DNA from: Roseburia_C amylophila
GTDB taxonomy: Bacteria; Bacillota; Clostridia; Lachnospirales; Lachnospiraceae
DNA length: 64,000 nucleotides
Assembly (NCBI RefSeq): GCF_025567465.1
Contig: NZ_JAOQKI010000011.1
Location: forward strand, 1-64,000
Direction: 5' to 3'
The notes beneath the pieces were generated by a model, which ran no database searches, had not been told where the DNA came from, and saw only the letters and a program-made list of their open reading frames with translations. Numbering within the stretch: position 1 is the first letter of the stretch; each line of letters begins with the position of its first letter. This document shows positions 52,525-62,076 of the stretch, piece after piece. The position numbers were made by a program, and so were the translations under genes.

Positions 52525-53568
52525 ATGACAAACCAATTAGACCACTATATATCCAACCACATCAAAAGTCTTTACCGGCATAAGCTTTTTTCGCCGATTC
52601 TATATATGATACTGTTGATTGTTCTTTGGATTATCTTTCCCATCGGCACCATCTTAAGTCCGAAGGTTATCAACGAAAAAACTTCTCTTGATAAATTATA
52701 TAAAGAGAATGACCGGTATGTCAGTATTACGCTGACGGATTTAAAATTTACCGGATACACACAGGAAGTCTTAGGGCAGACCCATGGATATTACTACTAT
52801 ACAATTCAGGATGGGTGCTGTAATATCGTACTGCTCTCTCCGAAGACCAGCGAAGAGGGACTTCCGAATATTAACAAAGTAACCGTTCATGCCAAAATCC
52901 AGACCGCAACCAAATCCTACCATACCCTGCTTTCTAAAATTGCAGCAGATTTGAACTGGACAGACAGCGGTATTTACGGAGAAAGCTCCTCCTATTATAT
53001 CAGTGAGCCCGGTTTCCGTTACGGCTTCAGTATCTTTCTGATTCTGCTTTTTGCATGCAGTGGACTTTATGCCATTTTCAGTATCATATGTTATTTTGTA
53101 TACATTCATTTTCCATGGCTGTCACCGCCCTGCCAGCAGCTTGCCCGGTTCGGTTCTCCGAAGACTCTTCTTATGCAGGCAGAAGAAGAACTGGCGACAC
53201 TGCCACAGCTGGCTACGGAAGATATGTTTATTACCGAGCATTTCTTTATTGAAATCTCTACGGATGGAATTGCCTTTGTTCCGATTCAGGAAATCATCTG
53301 GCTTTATAAACATTCCACCCTGCACAAGTTCTTCTGGTACCATTTCAGTATCTCCTATACGCTGTGTATCTCTGCGAAAAAGCACTTATACATCCAGTGT
53401 CCGAAGAACTTAAAATCCGATATCGACGGTATCATCGACTACTTAGCAGAAGCAAATCATGATATTCTTGTAGGCTTCAACGAAAAGAACCGCCTGAAGG
53501 TACAGGAAATTCAGGGAACACCATTGCAGTTTGAGAAGTTTATTGCACTGTTGAAAAAAAGATTATAA
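52525..53568 (+). CDS. Membrane protein of unknown function, two TM segments
   Basis: 347 residues with an N-terminal membrane segment (LYMILLIVLWIIFPIGTIL), an extracytoplasmic domain of about 130 residues (YVSITLTDLKFTGYTQEVLG), a second segment (YGFSIFLILLFACSGLYAIF) and a cytosolic beta-rich domain (EEIIWLYKHSTLHKFFWYHF-like), which may be PH-like. I recall a DUF6709 label for this type but cannot check it. Convergent to ilvBN and monocistronic. Confidence 0.75.
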   Translation: MTNQLDHYISNHIKSLYRHKLFSPILYMILLIVLWIIFPIGTILSPKVINEKTSLDKLYKENDRYVSITLTDLKFTGYTQEVLGQTHGYYYYTIQDGCCNIVLLSPKTSEEGLPNINKVTVHAKIQTATKSYHTLLSKIAADLNWTDSGIYGESSSYYISEPGFRYGFSIFLILLFACSGLYAIFSIICYFVYIHFPWLSPPCQQLARFGSPKTLLMQAEEELATLPQLATEDMFITEHFFIEISTDGIAFVPIQEIIWLYKHSTLHKFFWYHFSISYTLCISAKKHLYIQCPKNLKSDIDGIIDYLAEANHDILVGFNEKNRLKVQEIQGTPLQFEKFIALLKKRL

Positions 53569-53571
53569 AAA

Positions 53572-53603
53572 ATATGGGAATTCCGCATTACGGACTTCCC
53601 ATA
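53572..53603. terminator. Terminator shared by ilvBN and the convergent membrane-protein gene
   Basis: TATGGGAATTCCG / CGGACTTCCCATA stem; on the minus strand it is followed by TTTTTTATA. Confidence 0.75.
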
Positions 53604-53619
53604 TTCCCGGTATTTAATA

Positions 53620-54117
53620 TTACCGGCAGGATGTGCTGATTGATTCAATGGCTACTGCCCCGCCACGCACTACTTCGATGGTCCTGAAGCGGCGTTTTAA
53701 AAGAGCTATCAGTTCATTGTTGCGACGTTCTGTCAGCTTACACTCTAACAATACGCTGTCTTCCCCAATATCTGCCACATCTACTTTAAAGGTTGTTGCA
53801 ATCTGAAATACCTCCGCTTTATCTTCCACGCTGCAATGCAGCACTTTTGCAAAAAGAATCTCTTTCATATGGATTGGTACATTGGTTAAATCAATTACCT
53901 TAATGACCTCTACCATACTGTTTAACTGCTTCTTAATCTGTTCAAATGTAATATCATCACTGGTTACACAGATTGTCATACGGGACACACTCTCATCTTC
54001 CGTGGTTCCTACGGTAAGACTCTGGAGGTTATAGGATTTGCCGGAAAAAAGTCCGGAAACCTTCGCCAGTACACCAACCTGGTTTTCTACATATAATGCA
54101 ATCCATCTGTTTTTCAT
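53620..54117 (-). CDS. ilvN: Acetolactate synthase small (regulatory) subunit
   Basis: 165 residues. N-terminal ACT domain (WIALYVENQVGVLAKVSGLF) and C-terminal domain (KADVADIGEDSVLLE-type). Confers valine feedback on IlvB in branched-chain amino acid synthesis. It starts 13 nt after the ilvB stop. Confidence 0.93.
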   Translation of the reverse strand: MKNRWIALYVENQVGVLAKVSGLFSGKSYNLQSLTVGTTEDESVSRMTICVTSDDITFEQIKKQLNSMVEVIKVIDLTNVPIHMKEILFAKVLHCSVEDKAEVFQIATTFKVDVADIGEDSVLLECKLTERRNNELIALLKRRFRTIEVVRGGAVAIESISTSCR

Positions 54118-54130
54118 ACCAACGTTCCTC

Positions 54131-55852
54131 CTATTTCAAAATCATCTGGCTCATTGCAGTTCCACTCTTAACCATCGGAAGTACAATGTCCTCTGTTGCA
54201 ATCATAAATTCTATTACGGTAGAAGTCTTTTTATTCTTCTTTGCCTCTTCGAAGGCTGCATTCATTTCTTCGGTGTTCGTTACACGAATACCCTTTGCGC
54301 CATAGCTTTCTGCCCATTTCACAAAATCCGGTTCATATACCGGGCAGTCTTTTCCCGGTCCCTTACAGTTGTTCGGACATTCCTTATGCTGACGCAGGCA
54401 GGTTGCAGAATAACGTTTTCCGTAGAAAAGCTGCTGCTGCTGGCGAACCATGCCAAGATAAAAATTATTTAAAATGCAGACAATTACCGGTGCATCCTGG
54501 CATACTGCAGTTGCCATTTCCTGCATATTCATCTGGAATCCACCATCTCCGGTGATACAAATAACCTCTTGTTCCGGACAGCCGATTTTTGCTCCGACTG
54601 CTGCCGGGAATCCAAAGCCCATTGTTCCAAGGCCTCCTGATGTAATAAAGGTTCCGCCACGTTCCATCTCAAGATACTGGGTTGCCCACATCTGATGCTG
54701 CCCAACATCTGTTGCAATAATGGCCCCTTTGAAATGCTCATTGATTCCTTCCATAATCATCTGCGGGGAAAGTCCCTTATCTCTTCGCATTTCCAGAGGA
54801 TTTTCTTTGTTCCATTCCTCAATGCGGGCTATCCAGGCTGTTGTTTTCTTCGGTTCTGCCCACTCTGATAATTTTTCCAGTGCGGTTCTTGCATCTGCTA
54901 CTACCGGTACATCCACCACAACGTTTCTGGAAATGGATGCTGTATCCACATCTACATGAACAATTTTTGCCTTTGGTGCAAACTCATTCAAATCGCCGGT
55001 AATGCGGTCATTGAATCTTGTTCCGATGGAGAATAATACATCACACTCAGAAACTGCCATATTGGCTGCATATCTTCCATGCATACCGCAGTTTCCCATA
55101 TAATAAGGATTGGATGTGCCAATGGCTCCTTTTCCCATAATGGTGGTAACAACCGGCACCTGCATTTTAGTAACAAATTCATCGAAAATATCATTGGCAC
55201 GGGCAATGTTGATTCCGCCTCCGGCAAGAATCAATGGTTTCTTGGCACTCTTTAAAAGCTTATATGCCTTTTTCAACTGTCCGATATGTACGCCTTCATT
55301 TGGCTTGTAACCACGAATCTGCACACTCTTTGGATAATCGGATGGTCCACTCTCTAACTGGATATCCTTTGGGATATCCACAAGAACCGGTCCCGGTTTT
55401 CCGGTGGTTGCAATGTGAAATGCCATGCGGATTATTTTTCCCAAATCTTTTCTGTCCCGAACGGTTACGCCGTATTTTGTTATGGAACGGGTCATTCCTA
55501 CAATATCAACCTCCTGAAAGGCATCATTTCCAATCAACGGAAGTGGCACCTGACCGGTAATGCAAACAAGCGGAATGCTGTCAAAATGCGCATCTGCGAG
55601 TCCTGTAATAATATTGGTGGCACCCGGTCCGCTGGTTACCAGGCATACGCCCGGCTTTCCGGTAGCTCTCGCATATCCTTCTGCCTCATGAATCAGTCCC
55701 TGCTCATGTCTGGGAAGCACCAGGTGAATATCATCCTGTTTATATAATTCATCAAAAAGGTCGGTGACCATTCCGCCCGGATAACCAAATATGGTATCCA
55801 CGCCTTCTTCCATCATCGCCTTTACAAATAATTTTCTTCCTGTAATATCCAT
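54131..55852 (-). CDS. ilvB: Acetolactate synthase large (catalytic) subunit
   Basis: 573 residues. ThDP enzyme that condenses pyruvate. Landmarks: GYPGGMVTDLFDELY, catalytic Glu in PRHEQGLIHEAEGYARATGK, ThDP site GDGGFQMNMQEMATAV ... NNFYLGMVRQQQQLFY. A Cys-rich insertion (CLRQHKECPNNCKGPGKDCP) near residue 490 is notable. It is followed by ilvN and preceded 13 nt by an AEC transporter gene. Confidence 0.95.
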   Translation of the reverse strand: MDITGRKLFVKAMMEEGVDTIFGYPGGMVTDLFDELYKQDDIHLVLPRHEQGLIHEAEGYARATGKPGVCLVTSGPGATNIITGLADAHFDSIPLVCITGQVPLPLIGNDAFQEVDIVGMTRSITKYGVTVRDRKDLGKIIRMAFHIATTGKPGPVLVDIPKDIQLESGPSDYPKSVQIRGYKPNEGVHIGQLKKAYKLLKSAKKPLILAGGGINIARANDIFDEFVTKMQVPVVTTIMGKGAIGTSNPYYMGNCGMHGRYAANMAVSECDVLFSIGTRFNDRITGDLNEFAPKAKIVHVDVDTASISRNVVVDVPVVADARTALEKLSEWAEPKKTTAWIARIEEWNKENPLEMRRDKGLSPQMIMEGINEHFKGAIIATDVGQHQMWATQYLEMERGGTFITSGGLGTMGFGFPAAVGAKIGCPEQEVICITGDGGFQMNMQEMATAVCQDAPVIVCILNNFYLGMVRQQQQLFYGKRYSATCLRQHKECPNNCKGPGKDCPVYEPDFVKWAESYGAKGIRVTNTEEMNAAFEEAKKNKKTSTVIEFMIATEDIVLPMVKSGTAMSQMILK

Positions 55853-55865
55853 CTAACATCCTCCT

Positions 55866-56825
55866 CTATATCAATCCCATGGTCTTAAGGATAAAAATCC
55901 AGCCAGTTAAGGTAAATGCTCCCAAAAGCGTTGTTGTCACAATAATACTTGCTGTCAGCACACCATCATTTTTCATGTTCTTTGCCATAATATAGCAGCT
56001 TGGTGTAGTCGGTGATGCAAGCATAATCAGAATTGCAATCATTTTTTCTCCGGTAAATCCCAAGGCTGCTGCCACCGGAAGTAATAAAAGCGGCTGTATC
56101 ACAAGTTTGATTGCAGATGCTGCAAGGGTCGGTCTGATTTTTGCCAGGGCTTTTCTTCCCTCAAAGCCTGCACCCAGTGCAATCAACGCCAGTGGTGTTG
56201 CCATCTTTGCCACATTCTCAATGGTCTTATCTACCATGGCAGGAAAATCAAGGGACAATAATGCTGCCACCATACCAAAGGCAATTCCAAGGATAATCGG
56301 ATTCTTTAATATGTTAAGAAATGCTTTCTTGATTCTGCCACCATGTGCTGCCTCTTCTCCCGCTCCATCTTCATTGGCTTCAAAGGTCAGTACAATAACA
56401 GAAAAGATATTATAAAGCGGCACTGCCCCGATAATCATCAATGGTCCCATGGCAGAACTGCCATAAATATTTTCAATAAAGGCAAGTCCCATGACTGCGG
56501 CACTGCTCCGGAAGGAGCTTTGCACAAATGCACCACGGATGGATTTATCCTTTACAAAGAGCTTTGTGGCTCCCCAGATTACCCAGAAACAGACGGTACT
56601 TGCCAGTGCACAGAAAAGCACATATTTCAAATCAAAGATTTCCCGGATATTTACCGTAGCAATATCCCGAAATAACATAAATGGCAAGGTCACCTTAAAA
56701 TTAAACTTATTCGCCACCGTCACAAAATTATCATTGAGCATACCAATCTGCTTTAAGATATAACCGATTACCATCACAAGAAAGATTGGCATGGTGGTAT
56801 TTAAACTGAAAATAAGATTATTCAT
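55866..56825 (-). CDS. AEC (auxin efflux carrier) family transporter
   Basis: 319 residues with ten predicted membrane helices; MNNLIFSLNTTMPIFLVMVI at the N-terminus and the family signatures SFRSSAAVMGLAFIENIYGS and ILIMLASPTTPSCYIMAKNM. Bacterial members export organic or amino acids. Directly upstream of ilvBN (13 nt) and 21 nt after dfrA. Export of a branched-chain-related acid is a guess. Confidence 0.88.
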   Translation of the reverse strand: MNNLIFSLNTTMPIFLVMVIGYILKQIGMLNDNFVTVANKFNFKVTLPFMLFRDIATVNIREIFDLKYVLFCALASTVCFWVIWGATKLFVKDKSIRGAFVQSSFRSSAAVMGLAFIENIYGSSAMGPLMIIGAVPLYNIFSVIVLTFEANEDGAGEEAAHGGRIKKAFLNILKNPIILGIAFGMVAALLSLDFPAMVDKTIENVAKMATPLALIALGAGFEGRKALAKIRPTLAASAIKLVIQPLLLLPVAAALGFTGEKMIAILIMLASPTTPSCYIMAKNMKNDGVLTASIIVTTTLLGAFTLTGWIFILKTMGLI

Positions 56826-56846
56826 TTCTTACACGTTTCTTTCTGC

Positions 56847-57347
56847 TTATCTTATTCTTTCATATTTTAAGAAGTAATACTCCAGATCAAAATAGGTCTG
56901 TTCATCACTGTCTTCTGTAATCTGCCATTCTTCCTTTTCATCCAGATTCGGGAAATAGGCATCTGCATCATATGCATAGTCAATCTTCGTAATATGCGCT
57001 ACATCGCACTCATCCAAAAGCTGACGATAAATGCTTTCACCGCCAATAACATAGACATCCTCACTGTTATACTGCTCTAACTCTTTATGCAGTTCGTCTA
57101 AATCATGCACCACAATGGCATCCTTCACTTTATAATTCTTATCACTGGTCAGTACAATATTGACACGGTTCTTAAGAGGCTGTCCATTTGGAAAGCTTTC
57201 CAAGGTCTTACGTCCCATGACTACCACTTTCCCGGTTGTGGTCTGACGGAAAAATTTCATATCATCCGGAATGCTTACCAGTAATTTATTCTTATAGCCA
57301 ATTGCCCAATTAGCATCTACTGCTGCGATTAAATTCATCTCTTTCAC
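56847..57347 (-). CDS. dfrA: Dihydrofolate reductase
   Basis: 166 residues, usual size. Signatures: NLIAAVDANWAIGYKNKLLV, IPDDMKFFRQTTTGKVVVMG and VIGGESIYRQLLDECDVAHI. NADPH-dependent regeneration of tetrahydrofolate, needed by the adjacent thyA, which lies 10 nt upstream. This gene is also called folA. Confidence 0.95.
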   Translation of the reverse strand: MKEMNLIAAVDANWAIGYKNKLLVSIPDDMKFFRQTTTGKVVVMGRKTLESFPNGQPLKNRVNIVLTSDKNYKVKDAIVVHDLDELHKELEQYNSEDVYVIGGESIYRQLLDECDVAHITKIDYAYDADAYFPNLDEKEEWQITEDSDEQTYFDLEYYFLKYERIR

Positions 57348-57357
57348 CTGCTCCTTT

Positions 57358-58206
57358 TTATATTGCGATTGGAATATCCTGAATCTGCGGTCCTGTCACA
57401 TAATTATCAAGACGTACATCATTTCTGGTAAATTCATAGAAATCCTTTACATCCGGATTCAGCCAGAATGTCGGTGCGTCATACGTCGGTCTTTGAATCA
57501 GTTCCTTTATAATAGGAATATGCCGGTCATAAATATGTGCATCTGCAATCACATGCACTAACTCTCCCACACGCATATCGCACACCTGTGCCAGCATATG
57601 CATCAATACTGCATACTGGCAGACATTCCAGTTATTGGCAGCTAAGATATCCTGGGAACGCTGATTTAAAATTGCATTCAAAGTCAGCTTATCGTCCCCC
57701 TTCTTCTGGGTTACATTAAAGGTCATGCTGTATGCGCATGGATAAAGATGCATCTCACTTAAATCCTGATGTACATATATATTGGTCATGATTCTTCTGC
57801 TGAAAGGATTGTTCTTAAGGTCATAGATGACACGGTCTACCTGGTCAAACATTCCTTCCTTATATTTATGCTTTACTCCCATCTGGTAGCCATAAGCTTT
57901 TCCAATAGATCCTGTCTCATCTGCCCATTCATCCCAGACATGGCTGTGTAAGTCATTGACATTATTGGACTTCAACTGCCAGATCCATAACATCTCATCG
58001 GTACAGCTCTTGATTGCTGTCTTTCGTAATGTAATTGCCGGAAATTCCTTGGATAAATCATACCTGTTTACCACACCAAATTTCTTAATTGTATAAGCAC
58101 TGGTTCCATCCTCCCAATGTGGGCGGACTTTTTCTCCTTCTGTACTTACCCCGTTGTCCAATATATCCTGACACATATCGATAAAAATTTTATCTGCCAG
58201 ACTCAT
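57358..58206 (-). CDS. thyA: Thymidylate synthase
   Basis: 282 residues. Converts dUMP to dTMP with methylene-tetrahydrofolate. Catalytic Cys in LYPCAYSMTFNVTQ, NQRSQDILAANNWNVCQYAV, and DAHIYDRHIPIIKELIQRPT. The preceding region differs from the E. coli type but matches the Firmicute ThyA subgroup. First gene of a probable operon thyA-dfrA-AEC-ilvB-ilvN. Confidence 0.93.
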   Translation of the reverse strand: MSLADKIFIDMCQDILDNGVSTEGEKVRPHWEDGTSAYTIKKFGVVNRYDLSKEFPAITLRKTAIKSCTDEMLWIWQLKSNNVNDLHSHVWDEWADETGSIGKAYGYQMGVKHKYKEGMFDQVDRVIYDLKNNPFSRRIMTNIYVHQDLSEMHLYPCAYSMTFNVTQKKGDDKLTLNAILNQRSQDILAANNWNVCQYAVLMHMLAQVCDMRVGELVHVIADAHIYDRHIPIIKELIQRPTYDAPTFWLNPDVKDFYEFTRNDVRLDNYVTGPQIQDIPIAI

Positions 58207-58735
58207 GCTGCGGCACCTCCTGCGCTAGTTTTTTCACTATTTAGAGTATATTCTAAATTAATATTGTATCGGATAATCCCACCAAGCGCAAGAGTAGAAA
58301 ATTTAACATTACAAATTTATGATTGTATCTTGTGCATTTTCTTTTTCTCCTGCAAGTTGTCTTATCAATTTTTATTATTTTATACATTATGTAATCTTAA
58401 AATCTTTCTTTTGAGACTTATATTAATTTGTTTTCTGATTTTATTATTTTTTAGAAGAAGGGAATGTGCCGGACTGGGGGATGGGCGGAAGAATTGGTCT
58501 ATCCCAATATGAACCGGTTTGTTCTAATATGAATTGAATTATCGTAGTATGATTGGTTTTTATTTTATCAAAATTTATTATGTCTTGTTTTAATTTCAAG
58601 AATTCGTCATTGATTCTCGTCTCTTTATTGCATTGCATTTTTAAGTATAGAAAAAGTACCCGTAAATTTTTCTGTTTTTTACGGATACTTTTCTTATCTT
58701 CCTATTTTGTCGATTCGTTAAATCATTCTTTAACT
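58207..58735. other. Gene-free interval between thyA and purD
   Basis: 529 bases. It holds the thyA promoter (TTGCGC, 58291-58286; 17-bp spacer; TACAAT, 58268-58263, minus strand), the dyad ATTTAGAGTATATTCTAAAT (58241-58260) in the thyA leader, and the purD terminator (58651-58692). Between 58300 and 58640 it is A+T rich with no convincing gene; a 64-codon minus frame ending at 58444 has no ribosome site or recognisable homology. Confidence 0.6.
58651..58692 (-). terminator. Terminator after purD
   Basis: AAAAGTACCCGTAAA and TTTACGGATACTTTT pair with a short loop; T-rich on both sides. Confidence 0.75.
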
Positions 58736-60010
58736 TTATGCTTCATCTATGGATTTTCCAATGTCATGGCGCATATACTTGTTATCGAAGTCTACCCACT
58801 CCGTTGCCTTATAAGCATTGGCTCTTGCTTCTTTTAAGGTAGCTCCCTTGGCTGTGATGCCAAGTACACGGCCTCCGTTGGTTACAATTTTTCCTTCCTC
58901 ATTTAACTTGGTTCCAGCATGGAAACAGTAGTAACCTTCTTTGCCATCAAAGTTCTCAAGGCCTTTGATTTCAAATCCTTTTTCATATGCCACCGGATAT
59001 CCGTCAGATGCAAGAACAACGCATACGGCTGCATTATCTTCAAACTGTAAATCAATGGTATCTAATTTACCGTCTACGCAGGCTTCCATTACATCAATGA
59101 TGTCATTTTTCATTCTCGGAAGAACTACCTGAGCTTCCGGGTCACCAAAACGGGCATTGTACTCTAATACCTTTGGTCCATCCTCTGTCAGCATCAGACC
59201 GAAGAAAATAACACCTACAAATGGTCTTCCTTCTGCTGCCATGGCATCTACGGTTGCCTGATAGATATATTTCTTACAGAAATCATCTACTTCTTTGGTA
59301 TAGAAAGGACTTGGAGAGAAGTTACCCATTCCACCGGTATTTAAGCCCTGGTCTCCATCTTTGGCACGTTTGTGGTCCTGTGCGGAAGACATAATCTTAA
59401 TGGTCTTGCCATCTACGAAAGAAAGCACGGATACTTCACGGCCTGTCATGAACTCTTCTATTACCATATGGTTGCCGGCAGAACCAAATTTCTTATCTTC
59501 CATGATTTCTTTTACTCCGGCTTTCGCTTCCTCCAAGGTGTTACAAATCAGAACACCTTTACCAAGTGCCAGTCCGTCTGCCTTTAATACGATTGGCATT
59601 TTTGCAGTTTCCAGATACTCCAATGCCTTTTTCGGGTCATCAAAGGTCTCATATCCTGCGGTCGGAATGTTATATTTCTTCATCAAATCTTTGGAAAATG
59701 CTTTGGATCCCTCTAAGATTGCAGCATTCTTTCTCGGTCCGAATACTTTTAATCCTTCTGCTTCAAATACATCTACAATTCCACCGACCAATGGATCATC
59801 CATTCCTACGATGGTAAAATCAATCTCTTTTTCCTTTGCAAAAGCTACCAGCTTGTCAAATTCCATGGCTCCAATGTTCACACATTCTGCCAGCTGTCCG
59901 ATTCCGGCATTGCCCGGTGCACAATAAATCTTATCTACACGGCTGCTCTTTGCTACACTTGTCACAATTGCATGCTCTCTTCCGCCGCTTCCAACTACTA
60001 ATACTTTCAT
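58736..60010 (-). CDS. purD: Phosphoribosylamine--glycine ligase
   Basis: 424 residues, ATP-grasp enzyme of purine synthesis. Signatures: KVLVVGSGGREHAIVTSVAK, VLKADGLALGKGVLICNTLE, and EYNARFGDPEAQVVLPRMKN. It lies 78 nt after purN and is the last pur gene of this operon in the window. Confidence 0.96.
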   Translation of the reverse strand: MKVLVVGSGGREHAIVTSVAKSSRVDKIYCAPGNAGIGQLAECVNIGAMEFDKLVAFAKEKEIDFTIVGMDDPLVGGIVDVFEAEGLKVFGPRKNAAILEGSKAFSKDLMKKYNIPTAGYETFDDPKKALEYLETAKMPIVLKADGLALGKGVLICNTLEEAKAGVKEIMEDKKFGSAGNHMVIEEFMTGREVSVLSFVDGKTIKIMSSAQDHKRAKDGDQGLNTGGMGNFSPSPFYTKEVDDFCKKYIYQATVDAMAAEGRPFVGVIFFGLMLTEDGPKVLEYNARFGDPEAQVVLPRMKNDIIDVMEACVDGKLDTIDLQFEDNAAVCVVLASDGYPVAYEKGFEIKGLENFDGKEGYYCFHAGTKLNEEGKIVTNGGRVLGITAKGATLKEARANAYKATEWVDFDNKYMRHDIGKSIDEA

Positions 60011-60088
60011 GCTGCTCCTCCTAATCCGGTTATTTTTCTTCTATTTTTCATTCATTTCTACTTAATCTTTATTTACTTTTACTCAATT

Positions 60089-60727
60089 CTAATGGTCTGC
60101 TTTTGGAAGAATCTTCACTTTCCCGTCTTCGACTTTTACTCTTCCATTGGCAATTAAATCAATTGCCTGTGGCATAATTTTCCACTCTGCCTGTTCCATC
60201 ACACGACGCTGCAGAATCTCCGGCGTATCATCCTCTTCTACTGCAACTGCTTTCTGTAAAATGATTGGACCGGTATCTGTTCCTTCATCCACAAAATGCA
60301 CCGTAGCTCCTGTTACCTTCACTCCACGGGAAAGTGCTCCTTCGTGGACTTTTAATCCATAGAAGCCTGTTCCACAGAAAGATGGAATCAGGGATGGATG
60401 AATATTGATTATCCGGTTGCGGTACTGTGCAATCATTTCCGGTGGAATTACCACCAAAAATCCTGCCAGCACCACCAAATCTACTTTATATTCATTCAAT
60501 TTTTCTAAGAAATCAGCATTGAATGCCGCCCGGTTCTCATAGGATTTCGGAGAAATGCAAAGTGCCTTGATATTATGTTTTTTTGCACGCTCTAAGGCAT
60601 AGGCATTCGGATTATTACTGATTACCACTTCTATCTTTGCATTGGTAATGGTTCCATTATCCATGGCATCGATAATTGCCTGAAGATTGGTTCCACCACC
60701 GGATACTAATACTGCAACTTTTAGCAT
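60089..60727 (-). CDS. purN: Phosphoribosylglycinamide formyltransferase
   Basis: 212 residues. Transfers formyl from 10-formyl-THF to GAR. N-terminus KVAVLVSGGGTNLQAIIDAM, active-site NIHPSLIPSFCGTGFYGLKV, and GATVHFVDEGTDTGPIILQK. It overlaps the purM stop by 7 nt. Confidence 0.96.
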   Translation of the reverse strand: MLKVAVLVSGGGTNLQAIIDAMDNGTITNAKIEVVISNNPNAYALERAKKHNIKALCISPKSYENRAAFNADFLEKLNEYKVDLVVLAGFLVVIPPEMIAQYRNRIINIHPSLIPSFCGTGFYGLKVHEGALSRGVKVTGATVHFVDEGTDTGPIILQKAVAVEEDDTPEILQRRVMEQAEWKIMPQAIDLIANGRVKVEDGKVKILPKADH

Positions 60728-61746
60728 AATGTAACACCCTTTTCTCCGTTTTCAATCTTACCAACAACATATGGCTTGTCTCCGGCAGATTTGATTGCTT
60801 CCATGGTTTTATCTACATCTTCCGGTGCAACTGCAAGTACCATACCTAGTCCCATGTTGTAGGTATTGTACATCATTTTCTCTTCTACATTTCCTTCTTT
60901 TGCCATCAGGGTAAAGATTGGTGGAATCGGATAGCTGTTCTTTTCAATCACTGCATGTTTTCCTTCCGGAAGCATACGTGGAACATTTTCATAGAAACCA
61001 CCGCCTGTGATATGGCTGCAGGCTTTTACACGGATGCCGGCATCTTTGATGGCACGCAGTGCTTTTACATAAATTCTGGTTGGTGCAAGTAATGCTTCTC
61101 CCAAAGTAGTTCCCAGTTCTTCATGGTATGTATCAAGGGTTTCTTTATCCATAGTAAAGATTTTACGAACCAGTGAAAATCCATTGGAATGTACTCCGGT
61201 TGATGCCATACCAATCAGCACATCACCGTCTGCCAGGGTCTCGCCGGTAATCATATCTTTCTTATCACATACACCTACTGCAAATCCAGCCAGGTCATAT
61301 TCATCCTCTGCCATCAGACCAGGATGCTCTGCGGTCTCTCCACCAATTAATGCCGCATCAGACTGAAGACATCCTTCTGCTACACCTTTTACGATGGCTG
61401 CAATTTTCTCCGGATAATTCTTACCACATGCAATATAATCTAAGAAGAATAATGGTTCTCCACCTGCACAGGCAATATCATTTACACACATTGCTACTGC
61501 ATCAATACCGATGGTATCATGCTTGTCCATAATCATGGCGAGCTTTACTTTCGTGCCACAGCCATCTGTTCCGGATAACAGTACCGGTTCTTCCATTTCT
61601 TTAATCTTCTCTAATGAAAATGCTCCGGAAAATCCGCCCAGTCCTCCAAGAACCTCTGGACGCATGGTCTTCTTTACATGCTCCTTCATCAGTTCTACGG
61701 ACTTATATCCTGCCTCAATATCCACGCCTGCGTTCTTGTAATCCAT
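60721..61746 (-). CDS. purM: Phosphoribosylformylglycinamidine cyclo-ligase
   Basis: 341 residues. AIR synthetase of purine synthesis. Signatures: YKNAGVDIEAGYKSVELMKE, LLSGTDGCGTKVKLAMIMDK, ALIGGETAEHPGLMAEDEYD and CSHITGGGFYENVPRMLPEG. AGGAGG precedes the ATG. It leads the purM-purN-purD operon behind a structured leader. Confidence 0.96.
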   Translation of the reverse strand: MDYKNAGVDIEAGYKSVELMKEHVKKTMRPEVLGGLGGFSGAFSLEKIKEMEEPVLLSGTDGCGTKVKLAMIMDKHDTIGIDAVAMCVNDIACAGGEPLFFLDYIACGKNYPEKIAAIVKGVAEGCLQSDAALIGGETAEHPGLMAEDEYDLAGFAVGVCDKKDMITGETLADGDVLIGMASTGVHSNGFSLVRKIFTMDKETLDTYHEELGTTLGEALLAPTRIYVKALRAIKDAGIRVKACSHITGGGFYENVPRMLPEGKHAVIEKNSYPIPPIFTLMAKEGNVEEKMMYNTYNMGLGMVLAVAPEDVDKTMEAIKSAGDKPYVVGKIENGEKGVTLC

Positions 61747-61797
61747 TGTTCTTCCTCCTGAAATTATTCTTTATCTTGCTCTTTATTTTTTCAGTGC

Positions 61798-61976
61798 AAG
61801 TATGGAAATGCTTCGCATTTCCATACTTCGGGCTTTCGCCCTATCAGACCTACAGAACCTGCCACCGGCAGCTTCTTACGGATGCTTGGCAACCTTTTAA
61901 TCAGCCCGTTTGGACTGCCAGCAGCCCAACGGACTGCTTATAAGGTCTGGCACTGCTCAATGCTACTTACATTATA
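61798..61976 (-). promoter_or_regulatory. Structured leader (and promoter) upstream of purM
   Basis: A TATAAT at 61976-61971 (minus strand; TTGGTT 18 bp upstream) starts a leader with several strong stems: CAGACCT / AGGTCTG closing (61943-61949 with 61845-61851), a 15-bp hairpin at 61902-61936, CTGCC-GGT-GGCAG at about 61859-61871, a GGGC-GAAA-GCCC tetraloop hairpin (61830-61841) and a 14-bp hairpin (61798-61828). ACCTT near the 5' end can pair either with AAGGT (after the long hairpin) or within the closing stem, a switch-like option. I could not match it to a known riboswitch class. Confidence 0.5.
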
Positions 61977-62012
61977 ACGTCATTTGCTTATAAAAACCAA
62001 TTATATATAGTA

Positions 62013-62045
62013 ATACCACTAATTAGTTTTACTAATTAATGGTAT
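62013..62045. terminator. 33-bp dyad between the NUDIX gene and the purM leader
   Basis: ATACCACTAATTAG and CTAATTAATGGTAT pair across TTTTA. Position fits a terminator for the NUDIX gene, although the T-tract is weak. Confidence 0.5.
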
Positions 62046-62076
62046 CTGGTTGCTTATTTCTACTTATAATTTACTT

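Noticed and set aside
58444..58638. 64-codon minus frame in the thyA-purD interval
   Set aside because: A+T-rich region, no ribosome site, no similarity recognised. It ends near a terminator but shows no coding signature.
61798..61828. 14-bp hairpin before purM as an intrinsic terminator
   Set aside because: It is not followed by a T-tract on the minus strand (CATACTTGCACTG), so simple termination is unlikely. Kept only as part of the structured leader.
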